A stretch of DNA of 64,000 nt from Streptomyces sp. NBC_00335 (GCF_036127095.1 NZ_CP108006.1:5881501-5945500); one strand, 5' to 3'. Positions 36,596 to 45,138 are shown, numbered from the stretch's first letter. Made by a program: numbers and translations. The notes: generated from the sequence alone by a model not told the origin.

Positions 36596-37255
36596 ATGAC
36601 CAAGGGCAACAGCACGAAGATCACAGACGAGCTCTACCAGTACGTGCTCGCGCACAACCCCCCGCTGGACGAGGTCCAGCGGGGGCTGGTGGCGACCACC
36701 TACGAGGTGTTCCCGGACTCCGCCGGAATGCAGTCGGCGGAGGAGCAGGGGCCGCTGCTGGCCTTCCTGGTCCGGCTGACCGGTGCACGCCACATCGTGG
36801 AGATCGGCACCTTCACCGGCTTCTCCTCCCTGTCGATGGCGCAGGCCATGCCGGCGGACGGACGCCTCATCGCGTGCGACGTCTCGGAGGAGTGGACGGC
36901 GTACGCGCGCGAGGCCTGGGCGAAGGCCGGGGTCGCGGACCGCATCGACCTGCGGATCGCGCCCGCGATCGAGACGCTGCGCGCGATGCCGGCGGAGCCG
37001 CACATCGACATGGTCTACATGGACGCCGACAAGCAGAGCCAGATCGCCTACTGGGAGGAGCTCGTACCGCGGCTGCGCCCGGGCGGTCTCCTCGTCACGG
37101 ACAACACGCTGTACCACGGCACGGTGCTGGACCCGGCGGCCACCGGCGGGGCGGCGGGGGTCCAGGCCTACAACGACCACGTCGCGGCGGACCCCCGCAT
37201 GGAGTCGGTGCTGCTGGCGATCTCCGACGGCATCACCCTGTCCCGCAAGCGCTAG
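36596..37255 (+). CDS. O-methyltransferase (class I, COMT-like)
   Basis: A 219-residue SAM-dependent O-methyltransferase of the caffeoyl-CoA/catechol type. Motif I is IVEIGTFTGFSSLSMA (about residues 66-81), the metal-binding Asp is in VYMDADKQ, and a second acidic ligand is in TDNTLYHG. It starts 19 bases after the HAD gene on the same strand, so it may act in the same pathway, but O-methyltransferases are not a fixed part of Ter modules, so the link is tentative. Confidence 0.9.
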   Translation: MTKGNSTKITDELYQYVLAHNPPLDEVQRGLVATTYEVFPDSAGMQSAEEQGPLLAFLVRLTGARHIVEIGTFTGFSSLSMAQAMPADGRLIACDVSEEWTAYAREAWAKAGVADRIDLRIAPAIETLRAMPAEPHIDMVYMDADKQSQIAYWEELVPRLRPGGLLVTDNTLYHGTVLDPAATGGAAGVQAYNDHVAADPRMESVLLAISDGITLSRKR

Positions 37256-37467
37256 CCGCAGCCGCCCCCACCGCAGCAGCCTCCGCCACCGCCACCCATG
37301 GGCGCGGCGGGGGCTGCGCTGGTCCCGCCGACGGCGACGGCGGAGAGCAGCCTGACGGTATCGGCGTGCCCGGCGGGGCAGTCGGCGGGCGCGGAGGACT
37401 CGGCCATGGGCCGGCTGACCTCGAAGGTGTCTTCGCAGGTCCGGCAGCGGAATTCGTAACGGGGCAT
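37252..37467 (-). CDS. FmdB-type zinc ribbon protein with Gly/Cys tail
   Basis: A 71-residue protein. The N-terminal zinc ribbon is MPRYEFRCRTCEDTFEV followed by DCPAGHA, the FmdB/putative regulatory protein pattern with the second Cys pair partly replaced by His. The C terminus is an unusual run of Gly with three Cys (GGGGGGCCGGGGCG). The start is ATG 37467. Its stop overlaps the stop of the convergent O-methyltransferase. Function unknown; possibly metal-binding. Confidence 0.85.
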   Translation of the reverse strand: MPRYEFRCRTCEDTFEVSRPMAESSAPADCPAGHADTVRLLSAVAVGGTSAAPAAPMGGGGGGCCGGGGCG

Positions 37468-37865
37468 GCGGTACAGGCTACGCAGTGGCGACCGGCCTCC
37501 GGAATCCCCGCGCGCCGGATCCGGGGTGCGGATGGGCCGGCCCTGCGGGGCGAGGTCCCCTACCCGCCCTTCGCCCGCTCCCCGGGGCCTGCCCGGACCC
37601 CGGTCCTCACACCGCGGACGGGCTGGATTTGCCACTGCGCGGCAAAATTCAGCCTCGCCGGCGTTTGAGGCGCGGGGTCCGGGGCGGAGCCCCAGGGGGT
37701 CCGGGCGCAGCCCGGGGCCCTTCCAGCCCGTCCGGCGTCTGAGGACCGGGGTCCGGGCAGCGCCCGGGGAACGGTGGAAGGGCGGGTAGGGGACTCCGCC
37801 CCGCAGGGCCCCCGGAACCGGCGGAGCCGGGCCGCACCCCCGTGTCGGCCAGGCCCCGCCGGGGC
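37468..37865. repeat. 398-base gene-free stretch filled with inverted repeat elements
   Basis: It contains two tandem copies of the GGCGTTTGAGG-type element (37641-37693 and 37721-37770) and an exact 18-base inverted pair (37592-37609 with 37740-37757, TGAGGACCGGGGTCCGGG). No gene is seen. It lies downstream of the leftward sugar acid kinase gene and upstream of fmdB, so it likely ends the kinase operon transcript. Confidence 0.8.
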
Positions 37866-38861
37866 TCAGCGGACCACCGTGCCCGCCGGGGCGGACAGGA
37901 GACCGAGCTCCGCGCGCGTGGGGGCGCCTTCCCAGTCGCCCCGCGAGGCCACCGCGAAGGCGCCCGTGGTGACCGCCCGGTCCAGGCGGGCCTCCGCGGT
38001 CGACCCGTCGAGGAACGCCGAGAGGTAGCCCGCCACGAACGCATCGCCGGCGCCGACCGTGTCGACCGCGCGGACGGGCCGCGCCGGGGCGTGCACCGTC
38101 CGGCCGTCGTCCGTGTAGGCCGTCGCGCCGGCGGCGCCGAGCTTGACCACCACCTCGCCGACCCCGAGGGCGAGGAGCTCCTTCGCCTGGGCGGCCGGGT
38201 CACCCGGCCCCTCCGCCGGGAGGCACAGGGGGAGTTCGTCGTCGGAGGCGATGAGCACGTCCACCGACGGCGCCCACCCGCGCAGCACCTCCGCAGCCTC
38301 CTCCGAGGACCACAACCGGGACCGGAAGTTCACGTCCAGGCAGACCAGCGCCGAGTGCTCGGCGGCGAGCCGCAGGGCGAGGGCGCAGGCCGAGCGCGCC
38401 GAGCGGGAGAGCGCCGGGGTGATCCCGGTCAGGTGCAGGACCTTCGGCGGGGCCGCCCTGAAGGCCCGCTCCAGGGAACACGCCTTGAGGCGGGAGCCCG
38501 CCGAGCCCGCGCGGTAGTAGTGCACCCGCGTCACCTCCGGCAGCCTCGGCTCCGCGAGCATCAGCCCGGTCGGGGCCCCGCCGTCGTCGAAGGAGGCTCC
38601 GCGGACGTCGACGCCCTCGGCACGCAGGGTCCGTAGGACCAGCTCACCGGCTTCGTCCTCGCCGACCGCACCCGCCCAGCGGACCGCGTGCCCGAGCCGG
38701 GCCAGACCGATCGCGACGTTCGACTCGGCGCCCGCGACGGAGACCTCCATGGACCCACCGAGGCGCAGCGGCCCGCTACCGCGCAGGGCGAGCATCGTCT
38801 CCCCGAAGGTGAGGACCTCGGGTGCGGTGACGGTCCCGGTCACGGTCATGGGCCCGGTCAC
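37866..38861 (-). CDS. PfkB-family sugar kinase, 2-keto-3-deoxy-sugar acid kinase type
   Basis: A 331-residue ribokinase-like enzyme. The N-terminal motif is VSVAGAESNVAIGLARLG and the catalytic/anion-hole signature is DTVGAGDAFVAGY near residue 268. The start ATG 38861 overlaps the aldolase stop by 4 bases (ATGA); ATG 38849 is also possible. With the neighbouring KDPG-type aldolase it forms the kinase and aldolase steps of the De Ley-Doudoroff (galactonate/gluconate) route, phosphorylating 2-keto-3-deoxygalactonate or -gluconate. Confidence 0.9.
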   Translation of the reverse strand: MTGPMTVTGTVTAPEVLTFGETMLALRGSGPLRLGGSMEVSVAGAESNVAIGLARLGHAVRWAGAVGEDEAGELVLRTLRAEGVDVRGASFDDGGAPTGLMLAEPRLPEVTRVHYYRAGSAGSRLKACSLERAFRAAPPKVLHLTGITPALSRSARSACALALRLAAEHSALVCLDVNFRSRLWSSEEAAEVLRGWAPSVDVLIASDDELPLCLPAEGPGDPAAQAKELLALGVGEVVVKLGAAGATAYTDDGRTVHAPARPVRAVDTVGAGDAFVAGYLSAFLDGSTAEARLDRAVTTGAFAVASRGDWEGAPTRAELGLLSAPAGTVVR

Positions 38862-39475
38862 GCGCAGGCCGCCTTGAACTCCGCCGCCCGGCGCCGCAGC
38901 GCGGACAGGTCGCCGCCGTCGGCCGCGTCCCCGATCAGCGGGGAGCCGATGCCGACCGCCACCGCGCCGGAGGACAGGTACTCGGCCGCGGCGGCCGAGT
39001 CCACCCCGCCGACCGGTACGAACGGCAGGTCGGGGAAGGGGGCGCGCAGGGCCCGCAGGTACGCCGGTCCGCCGATCGTGCCGGGGAACAGCTTGAGCGC
39101 GGAGGCCCCCGCCGCGTCGGCCGCGATGACCTCGGTCGGGGTGATGACCCCGGCCAGTACCGGCAGCCCCTGCCGGACGGATTCGTCCACGCCGGCGCCG
39201 AGCCCCGGGGTGACCATCAGGTTGGCCCCGGCGTCGGCGGCCCGCTGGGCGTCCTCGGCGGTGAGGACCGTGCCGGCCCCCAGCCAGGCCTCGTCGCCGA
39301 GCTCCTTGCGGGCCCGGACGATGACGTCCAGCGCGTCGATCCCGCTGAGGGAGACCTCGATGAGCGGGACGCCCTCCTCGACGAGGGTCATGACGGTACG
39401 GAAGGACGCCTCCGCGTCCCGTCCGCGGACGATGGCGACGAGCCGCTCCTGTCGCAGCGCTGCGCCGAACTCCAT
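38858..39475 (-). CDS. KDPG/KDPGal-type aldolase
   Basis: A 205-residue class I aldolase. The Schiff-base Lys is in ASALKLFPGTIGGPAYL, the catalytic Glu in PLIEVSLSG and the phosphate-binding glycines in PVGGVD and VGIGSPL. It cleaves 2-keto-3-deoxy-6-phospho-sugar acids to pyruvate and glyceraldehyde 3-phosphate. It is coupled to the kinase gene by ATGA overlap. The start ATG 39475 is supported by similarity of MEFGAALRQERLVAIVRG to family N termini. Confidence 0.92.
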   Translation of the reverse strand: MEFGAALRQERLVAIVRGRDAEASFRTVMTLVEEGVPLIEVSLSGIDALDVIVRARKELGDEAWLGAGTVLTAEDAQRAADAGANLMVTPGLGAGVDESVRQGLPVLAGVITPTEVIAADAAGASALKLFPGTIGGPAYLRALRAPFPDLPFVPVGGVDSAAAAEYLSSGAVAVGIGSPLIGDAADGGDLSALRRRAAEFKAACA

Positions 39476-39542
39476 GGGAATGCCTGCCTTCTGATGTGTG
39501 GGGGGTGGGGGGGTGGGGATCCTGCCGGGTGGTGGTGGGGGC

Positions 39543-40025
39543 TCACCACTCGGCGAAGGAGCCGTCTTCGTGGCGCCACACCGGGTTGCGCCAGGTGTGG
39601 CCCTTCTTGTCGGCGGCGCGGACGGCCGCCTCGTCGACCTCGACGCAGAGGCCCGGCCGCTCCGTGCGGACCAGGGAGCCCGTGTCGAAGCGGAACGGCT
39701 CGGGGTCGGTGACGTAGTCGAGGAGCTCGGCGCCCTGGTCATAGGGGATGCCGATCGACTGTTGCGAGATGGGGCTCATGCGGCCGCAGCCGTTCATCTT
39801 GACGGCCGTGAAGCCCGCCTCGATCTGCCGGACCAGCGCGCCCTCGATCCGCATCGGGACCTGGCCGATCAGGTACTCGGACAGCACCTCCACGGCCGCG
39901 CACACCGGCTCGGCACGCCCTTCGACCACGGGTTCGCCCCAGCCGACGACGCCGTCGCCGGTTTCCACGCGTACGAACATCCGGCGCGGCGGCGCCATGA
40001 ACGTCTCGATGCGGGTGATCTTCAC
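39543..40025 (-). pseudogene. dgoD: D-galactonate dehydratase remnant with internal in-frame deletions
   Basis: A 160-residue open frame that keeps the start, end and reading frame of an approximately 380-residue mandelate racemase/enolase-family galactonate dehydratase but lacks two internal blocks. Residues 1-62 match the family N terminus (MKITRIETF; GVVGWGEPVVEGRAE; EYLIGQ). The next about 20 residues (IEAGFTAVKMNGCG) match a segment normally near residue 135-155. From about residue 86 (QQSIGIPYDQGAELLDYV) it matches the normal C terminus to HEDGSFAEW. The barrel residues that bind Mg and the catalytic His are missing, so no dehydratase activity is expected. It lies between the GntR gene and the aldolase. 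Confidence 0.85.
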
Positions 40026-40086
40026 TGCGGACGGTGTCCTCTCCTGTGCAAGGGGTGGCAGGACGGTGTCGGCGGGCTCTAGGGGC

Positions 40087-40146
40087 GGTCGCTCTACGGG
40101 CGGTTGCTCTACGGGTCGTCGCTCTACGGGTGGTTGCTCTACGGAT
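40087..40146. repeat. 15-base tandem repeat at end of GntR gene
   Basis: Four units of GGTCGCTCTACGGGC type run in tandem at 40087, 40102, 40117 and 40132. The TAG stop codon of the minus-strand GntR gene (40141-40139) lies within the fourth unit. Confidence 0.85.
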
Positions 40147-40831
40147 GGTCGCGCTGGGCCATGTCGAGGAGGTCGAGCACGGCCATGTAGGCGCCGTCCG
40201 GGTCCCCGGCCCGAATCTGGTCGACCACGGCCTGGTGGATCGCGTGCGGGTGCTCGAAGTCCCCCTCGTGCACAGCCCGGTCGCGTTCCACGAGGGCCGG
40301 GATGATCACCCGGTACATCTGCGTGAAGAACAGGTTGTGCGAGGCCGTCAGCAGCGCCAGGTGGAACGAGGCGTCCGCCCGTACGTGCGGCACCGGATCG
40401 GAGCCGCTCGCCGCCATCGCCGTCAGTGCGGCGTCCAGCGCGGCCAGGTCCTGTACGGTCGCCCGCTCGGCGGCCAGTGCGGCCGCGGCCGGCTCTATCG
40501 CGCGGCGCAGGTCCAGCAGGTCCGAGAAGAAGCAGACGGGCGGGCCGCCCGCGAGCTTCCAGCGCAGGACGTCGGCATCGAAGAGGTTCCAGTCGGCGAG
40601 CGGCCGCACGAAGGTGCCGCGCTTCTGGCGGGCGTCGAGCAGACCCTTGGCCATGAGCACCTTGATGGCCTCGCGGAGCACGGTCTGGCTGACGTCGAGT
40701 TCCTCGAGGAGGTGGGGGAGGTCGAGCGTGGCTCCCTCTCCGTAGGTGCCGTCGAAGATCCTGCGCGCCAGCTCCTCCACGGCCGCCTTGTGGACCCCGC
40801 GGCCGGCGTACGCGGCTTCACCTCCACCCAT
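40139..40831 (-). CDS. GntR/FadR-family regulator of the sugar acid operon
   Basis: A 230-residue regulator. The winged HTH covers about residues 15-80 (LPHLLEELDVSQTVLREAIKVLM, split; QKRGTFVRPL). The C-terminal FCD domain is helical, with metal-ligand residues Asp and His in DASFHLALLTAS and a later His (HAIHQAVV). The start ATG 40831 has AAGGGAAG upstream. It heads the leftward dehydratase-aldolase-kinase set, as DgoR does for galactonate genes in other bacteria, so it probably senses galactonate or a related acid. Confidence 0.9.
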   Translation of the reverse strand: MGGGEAAYAGRGVHKAAVEELARRIFDGTYGEGATLDLPHLLEELDVSQTVLREAIKVLMAKGLLDARQKRGTFVRPLADWNLFDADVLRWKLAGGPPVCFFSDLLDLRRAIEPAAAALAAERATVQDLAALDAALTAMAASGSDPVPHVRADASFHLALLTASHNLFFTQMYRVIIPALVERDRAVHEGDFEHPHAIHQAVVDQIRAGDPDGAYMAVLDLLDMAQRDHP

Positions 40832-41146
40832 TTCGTGCTTCCCTTTTCGTGCAGATGGGACTTTAGTCCCTACTTGTCCCCATGGCTTGGCAAAGAGTTG
40901 CACAAGTAATCGTTAATTAGCAATTATTGCGAGGCGCTACCGGAATCAACAGTTCCGCCCTCTCCGTCCGCCCGCGCACCGGACCTCGCCGCACTGCCGG
41001 GGCTCCCGAGTACGTCCAGTACGCGGGAGCCCCGGCAGCGTGGCGAAGCACGGCACCGGACGACGCGGGCCTGACCGGCAAGATTCGAAAGAGACGGCCT
41101 GGCTTCCGTCTTGGGCCGTAGGCCCGGCCCTTTTGCCGCGCCGCGC
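40832..41146. other. 315-base intergenic region between GntR and DUF4383 genes
   Basis: No gene is seen. The part next to the GntR start is AT-rich for this genome (about 40860-40930) and should carry its promoter. The middle carries a strong hairpin (40994-41038) that ends the leftward DUF4383 transcript. Confidence 0.6.
40994..41038 (-). terminator. Hairpin terminator after DUF4383 gene
   Basis: A perfect 15-base inverted repeat (arms 40994-41008, CTGCCGGGGCTCCCG, and 41024-41038) with a 15-base loop that itself contains two GTAC sites. It lies 109 bases beyond the DUF4383 stop. Confidence 0.8.
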
Positions 41147-41845
41147 TTACGCCGGCCTGCCGACGGGCCTTGCGCCCGTACTCGTACGTGCCCGCTGCTC
41201 CCGAGCCGCTTGCTCGGGGTGGCGGGCACGCCAGTACGGATTGTCGTGCGGCAGGGCGCTGCCCACCCGCCCGTACATCCCGAACCACATCAGCATCACG
41301 CCCACCACGAAGCTGAACAGCACGTTGGGGATGTGGAAGGCCAGGAAGTTCATCTTGGTGTCGAGCAGCGCGAGGTTCACGAACCCGCTCGCGATGAACA
41401 GCACGCCCAGCACGATGTTGAGCGTCGAGGCGAAGCTGCCGCCGATGACCATCCCGGCGAACAGCAGCAGTCCAATGCAGATCGACAGGACGCTCAGCGC
41501 ACCGTTGGTGTTCAGCGCGAGGACCGTGTCCCCGCCGGTGTCGAAGAACCCGATCCGGTCGATGAGCCCCAGGATTCCGAAGGCCACGAGCAGCAGTCCG
41601 GTCAGGCCGGCGCCCACCCGGTAGACCTGGCTGAGCCGGTGATCACTGGGGAGGTGCTCGTCGAGGCTCGCGTTGACGGGGCGCATCATGCGGTGCAGGA
41701 TCCCCGGGGAGTTCCGGGGTGGCGCCGCCGTCGCGTACGGCTCGTGGGCCACGTAGGGCGCGTAGTTCTCATGGGGCTCGTGGCATCCGTAGAGCGCGTG
41801 CGGCGCGTACGGCTCCTGCGGTGCGGGTGAAGCGTGGGCGGCCAT
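41147..41845 (-). CDS. DUF4383 membrane protein
   Basis: A 232-residue protein with four predicted transmembrane helices (about residues 76-94, 113-135, 139-160 and 168-190). The cytosolic N terminus is rich in His, Tyr and Pro (PYAPHALYGCHEPHENYAPY). The segment HRLSQVYRVGAGLTGLLLVAFG begins the DUF4383 domain. The start ATG 41845 has GAGGAGGG upstream. Function unknown; the family is common in actinomycetes. Confidence 0.85.
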   Translation of the reverse strand: MAAHASPAPQEPYAPHALYGCHEPHENYAPYVAHEPYATAAPPRNSPGILHRMMRPVNASLDEHLPSDHRLSQVYRVGAGLTGLLLVAFGILGLIDRIGFFDTGGDTVLALNTNGALSVLSICIGLLLFAGMVIGGSFASTLNIVLGVLFIASGFVNLALLDTKMNFLAFHIPNVLFSFVVGVMLMWFGMYGRVGSALPHDNPYWRARHPEQAAREQRARTSTGARPVGRPA

Positions 41846-41941
41846 GGCGCCCTCCTCTGCTCCGTTCCTGGCCCCTCCAGCATCCGCCGATGCCCGAACC
41901 CGGACAAGTGGGCCCCGGACGCGGCCCTCGGACCTGACCGC

Positions 41942-43189
41942 TCAGGCGTGGCCGCGCTCGGTCCGGATGTCCGTCACCACCCGCTGCACGGAGGACCGTA
42001 CGGCCTCCATCTCCTGGAGGAAGGCCCAATAGTCCGGGTGGCGGTCCTCCAGCGCTGCCAGCGCCCGGGTCACCCGGGCCACCGCCTCGTCCAGCGGGCG
42101 GGCGTGCCGGTCCTCGGGGACCGTACGGCCCTCCATCGCCAGGCGCTGCGCGTCCCGGATCGCGAACCGGGTGCGCTGCACCTCAGCCTGCGGATCCCGC
42201 GCCACCGCCTCCAGCCGGGTCAGCCGGTCCTGCGCCGCCGACACCGCCTCGTCGGTGGCGTCCAGCGAAGCCCGTACCGCATCGACCAGGGCCGCTACGA
42301 CCGCCCATTGCTGCTGGTCGCGCGCCCGGCCGGCCTCCGCGAGCCGGTCCTCGGCCTGCGCCACGTCCCGTACCGCCTGTTCCGGCACCTGCTGGAGGTC
42401 CTGCCAGCAGGCCGCGCTGAAGCGCCGGCGCAGCTCGCTGAGCACAGGATCCACCCGGTCCGCCCGGTTGCGCAGCGCCTGCGCCCGGGTCCTCAGGCTC
42501 ACCAGCCGCCGGTCGATCTCCGCGGCCCGCTCCGGGAGCCGCGCCGCCTCGGCCCGTATCGCCTCGGCGTCGCGCAGGATCCGGTCGGCCCGCTGCACGG
42601 TCTCCTGTACCCCGTGCTGCGCGGCGCCCTGGTTCAGCTTCGTCAGCTCCGGCCCGAGCGCCGCCAGCCGGGCGGCCAGATCGTCGGCCCGGATCCCCTT
42701 GCCGCGTACGTCGTCCAGCGCCGTGCTCGCCGCGAGCAGCGCGGCCCTGGCCCGCTCCCGGGCCGGCGCCACCCGCGCCAGCTGCGTCTCGGCCCGGTCC
42801 AGCAACGGCTGCAGCCCGAGCGCGAACCGGTCGAGCTCGCCCTTGACCCGGACCAGCTCCTCCTTGGCCCGCGTCAGCTCCTCCCGGGCCCGCGTCGCGG
42901 CGGACGCCTCCAACTCCGCCCGATCGAGATCGTGCGCGTCGACGGCATTGATGTAGACGTGACTCACCTGGTCGATGCGCTGCCCGAGCGCGACGAACCC
43001 CTCACCCACCCGCCGGGCCTCCGGCGAGCCGTCCGCGGCCGCGATCGTCTCGATCGAGATCCGCAGATCCCGCTGCGCGCTGTCCAGCTCGTAGAACGCC
43101 GCCGCGGCAGCGTCCTTCGCCGCCTGCGCGTCCGCCCGCCGACTCTCGTCCCGCCCGCCGCCGAACCACCGCCGGGGTGCCGTCGTCAC
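41942..43189 (-). CDS. Coiled-coil protein of unknown function
   Basis: A 415-residue, largely alpha-helical Ala/Arg/Glu-rich protein. Long heptad-like stretches run from about residue 20 to 250 and 270 to 405, so it is mostly coiled coil. There is no signal peptide or membrane segment. The start GTG 43189 (VTTAPRRWFGGGRDE) has GAGAGG upstream; the longer open frame crosses the tRNA promoter region. I do not recognise a defined family; it resembles streptomycete structural or filament-forming proteins in composition only. It is the last chromosomal protein gene before the integrated element. Confidence 0.75.
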   Translation of the reverse strand: MTTAPRRWFGGGRDESRRADAQAAKDAAAAAFYELDSAQRDLRISIETIAAADGSPEARRVGEGFVALGQRIDQVSHVYINAVDAHDLDRAELEASAATRAREELTRAKEELVRVKGELDRFALGLQPLLDRAETQLARVAPARERARAALLAASTALDDVRGKGIRADDLAARLAALGPELTKLNQGAAQHGVQETVQRADRILRDAEAIRAEAARLPERAAEIDRRLVSLRTRAQALRNRADRVDPVLSELRRRFSAACWQDLQQVPEQAVRDVAQAEDRLAEAGRARDQQQWAVVAALVDAVRASLDATDEAVSAAQDRLTRLEAVARDPQAEVQRTRFAIRDAQRLAMEGRTVPEDRHARPLDEAVARVTRALAALEDRHPDYWAFLQEMEAVRSSVQRVVTDIRTERGHA

Positions 43190-43305
43190 AGTCGCCTCTC
43201 CCGTACCCGGTCCGTCCGCAATACCCCTGCCCCGGTCCATTCTCCCCCACGGGAACGGGTTTGCGTGGGGGGTGTGCCCTGCATGTAGGCTGTCCACTCA
43301 TCCAC

Positions 43306-43380
43306 GGGTGCGTAGCTCAGGGGTAGAGCGCTGCTCTTACAAAGCAGATGTCGGCGGTTCGAAACCGTCCGCGCCCACCA
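43306..43380 (+). tRNA. tRNA-Val (anticodon TAC), integration site
   Basis: A full cloverleaf can be drawn: acceptor GGGTGCG with CGCGCCC, D arm GCTC/GAGC, anticodon stem CTGCT/AGCAG with loop CTTACAA (anticodon TAC, Val), T arm GGCGG-TTCGAAA-CCGTC, discriminator A and encoded CCA at 43378-43380. The integrase gene ends 95 bases beyond it and points towards it, so the 3' part of this tRNA is the probable attachment core (attL). Confidence 0.95.
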
Positions 43381-43395
43381 TGTCTGACCAGGCAT

Positions 43396-43431
43396 CGAGC
43401 CCCGGACCATGATCGGTCCGGGGCTCTTTTT
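43396..43431 (+). terminator. Intrinsic terminator downstream of tRNA-Val
   Basis: A hairpin of arms GAGCCCCGGACC (43397-43408) and complement (43415-43426) is followed by TTTTT (43427-43431), 16 bases after the tRNA. It would also stop leftward integrase transcripts less well, since the T run is on the plus strand. Confidence 0.88.
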
Positions 43432-43475
43432 GCGCCCGATGGGAGGAAAGTGGGAGATCCACTTCTCCTGGGCGG

Positions 43476-44825
43476 CTAGCTGACCTGCGCGAGCGCCATC
43501 CTCTGCCCTCGCTCCCATCGGGCCTCCAACGCGTCAAGCCGCTCCTTCCGCATCTGCGGAGTCACGTGCTCGTACACGCCCTCGATGTCCCCGGTCACAG
43601 CCCAGCCCATCGTCTTGAACCTTAGGGACCGGTCCACCCGGTCCTCCTTCATCCACGTGTCGTGCGTGTGCCTGGCACCGCGCATCGTGAACTCGGGAAG
43701 GATCGGCTCCCATCCACCGCGGCCGGCGTAGCCGCGCTTCCGGGAAATGGCGTCGCGGCCGTCGGCGGCAGGCCGGAGGACGCGGCTGTAGTTCCCGCGC
43801 CGCCACCACGCCCCCTCCTTCCCAGGGGTGCTGAACACGTACTCGTGCGGCCACTCCTTCAGGTGCTCTTCCCAAAGCTGCGCGAGGAACGGCGGCAGGT
43901 CGACCTCCCGGCTCGACGTCCTGTTCTTCGGCGGCCCCAAGTACAGCCGGACCTGACCCTTGGGTTCCTTCCGGCGCTTCACCTTCCACCCCTTCTCCTG
44001 GCAGACGGCCAGGCGGGCGTCCTCCGCCGCATGCCAGCGCTTCAGGTCCCCCTCGTCGAGGGCGAACTCCACCTCGTGGAGGGCGCCGACCTTGGGGTCG
44101 ATCCGGAACACGGTCCGCTCGAAGGGCTTCCCGTCGAGCTCGTCCGTGCGCTTGAGGAGGACGTTGCTGCGATGAAGCCCCGCGAGCTCGCCCCAGCGCA
44201 GGCCGGTGTAGCACGCGGTCAGGACCATCAAGCCTTCGACGCCACCCATCCGCTGGTACAGCCGGTAGGCGTCCTCGGGCTGGGCCCAGACCTCTTCGTC
44301 GTCATCTTCCTGGTGGCCGACAGCGCCTTGTTGCTGTGTCACGTCATGGACGGCGCGGTCACTCTGCCGGCGGCGGCCGTACATGGGATTGGCCAGCAGG
44401 TATCCGGCGTCAGCGGCCCCGGTGAGGATCATGCTGAGCAGGGTCAGCGCGTGGCCGACGGTGGATTGCGCACAGGTCTGCTTGTTGCCCCAGGCGCGCG
44501 CCGTGAAAATGTTGATCTCGCATAGCTTCGTCGTGCCGAAGCCAGGGATCAGATGCCGGGCAAGCAGACGTTGACGCTTGATGATGGTGGCTGGAGCTAC
44601 CTTCTGGGCGGCCATCCAGATGGGCGCGAACTCTGCGAAGGGCGTCCTGGCCTTCTCGGGATCCTGCCAGCGGCCGGCGCGGATCGCCGCCTCTTGGTCC
44701 TCGCCCCAGGCTTCGGCAGCCTTCTTTGTACGGAACCCAGGCTCGGAACCCGGCGTCCCGTCTGGCCTCTTGTAGCGGGCGCGCCACGGGGTCTTCCCCG
44801 TACCGCGCTTCTCTGCATACGCCAT
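43476..44825 (-). CDS. int: Tyrosine recombinase (phage integrase)
   Basis: A 449-residue site-specific recombinase. An AP2-like arm-binding N terminus (RGTGKTPWRARYKRPDGTPG) and SAM-like core-binding domain (about 60-150) precede the catalytic domain. The catalytic Arg210 is in TGLRWGEL and the second Arg385 in RGARHTHDTW; the usual His of the HxxR box is Arg382. Trp408 lies in the H/W position and the nucleophile is Tyr418 (VYEHV). The start ATG 44825 has GAGGGG upstream. It reads towards tRNA-Val, the usual arrangement for tRNA-integrating elements, and would catalyse integration and, with an excisionase, excision. Confidence 0.94.
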   Translation of the reverse strand: MAYAEKRGTGKTPWRARYKRPDGTPGSEPGFRTKKAAEAWGEDQEAAIRAGRWQDPEKARTPFAEFAPIWMAAQKVAPATIIKRQRLLARHLIPGFGTTKLCEINIFTARAWGNKQTCAQSTVGHALTLLSMILTGAADAGYLLANPMYGRRRQSDRAVHDVTQQQGAVGHQEDDDEEVWAQPEDAYRLYQRMGGVEGLMVLTACYTGLRWGELAGLHRSNVLLKRTDELDGKPFERTVFRIDPKVGALHEVEFALDEGDLKRWHAAEDARLAVCQEKGWKVKRRKEPKGQVRLYLGPPKNRTSSREVDLPPFLAQLWEEHLKEWPHEYVFSTPGKEGAWWRRGNYSRVLRPAADGRDAISRKRGYAGRGGWEPILPEFTMRGARHTHDTWMKEDRVDRSLRFKTMGWAVTGDIEGVYEHVTPQMRKERLDALEARWERGQRMALAQVS

Positions 44826-44889
44826 GGCACCCCTCGGTAGTTGGTGGGCGGCCCATCCCGAGACTGCAACAGGTATGGCGGCCGGGTGA

Positions 44890-45096
44890 CTACACCGCCC
44901 GGAGGTTTGCACGGGACACGGCAGGCTTGCGGTCCCAGTACCAAACAGACACATTCATCGCGGCCTCGAGCATGCTCGCGGCGGCGGCACTGTAGTCCTC
45001 CCTGAGGACCCAGACGACCGGGCAGTCGGGCTGATCGTCAACGACGAGTGACAGCCCACCGGGCATGGCAGCAACCCGGATCACACGGACCAACAT
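44890..45096 (-). CDS. Small hypothetical protein upstream of integrase
   Basis: A 68-residue protein with a good GAGGGGG ribosome site before ATG 45096. It includes LSLVVDDQPDCPVVWVLREDY and a helix SAAAASMLEAAMNVSVWYW. It is 65 bases upstream of int on the same strand and likely co-transcribed. No family recognised. A repressor-type site (45139-45149) lies just before it. Confidence 0.6.
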   Translation of the reverse strand: MLVRVIRVAAMPGGLSLVVDDQPDCPVVWVLREDYSAAAASMLEAAMNVSVWYWDRKPAVSRANLRAV

Positions 45097-45138
45097 GCGG
45101 CCCCCTCACATCACCTGACGCGGTAGCCCCCCTCGCAG

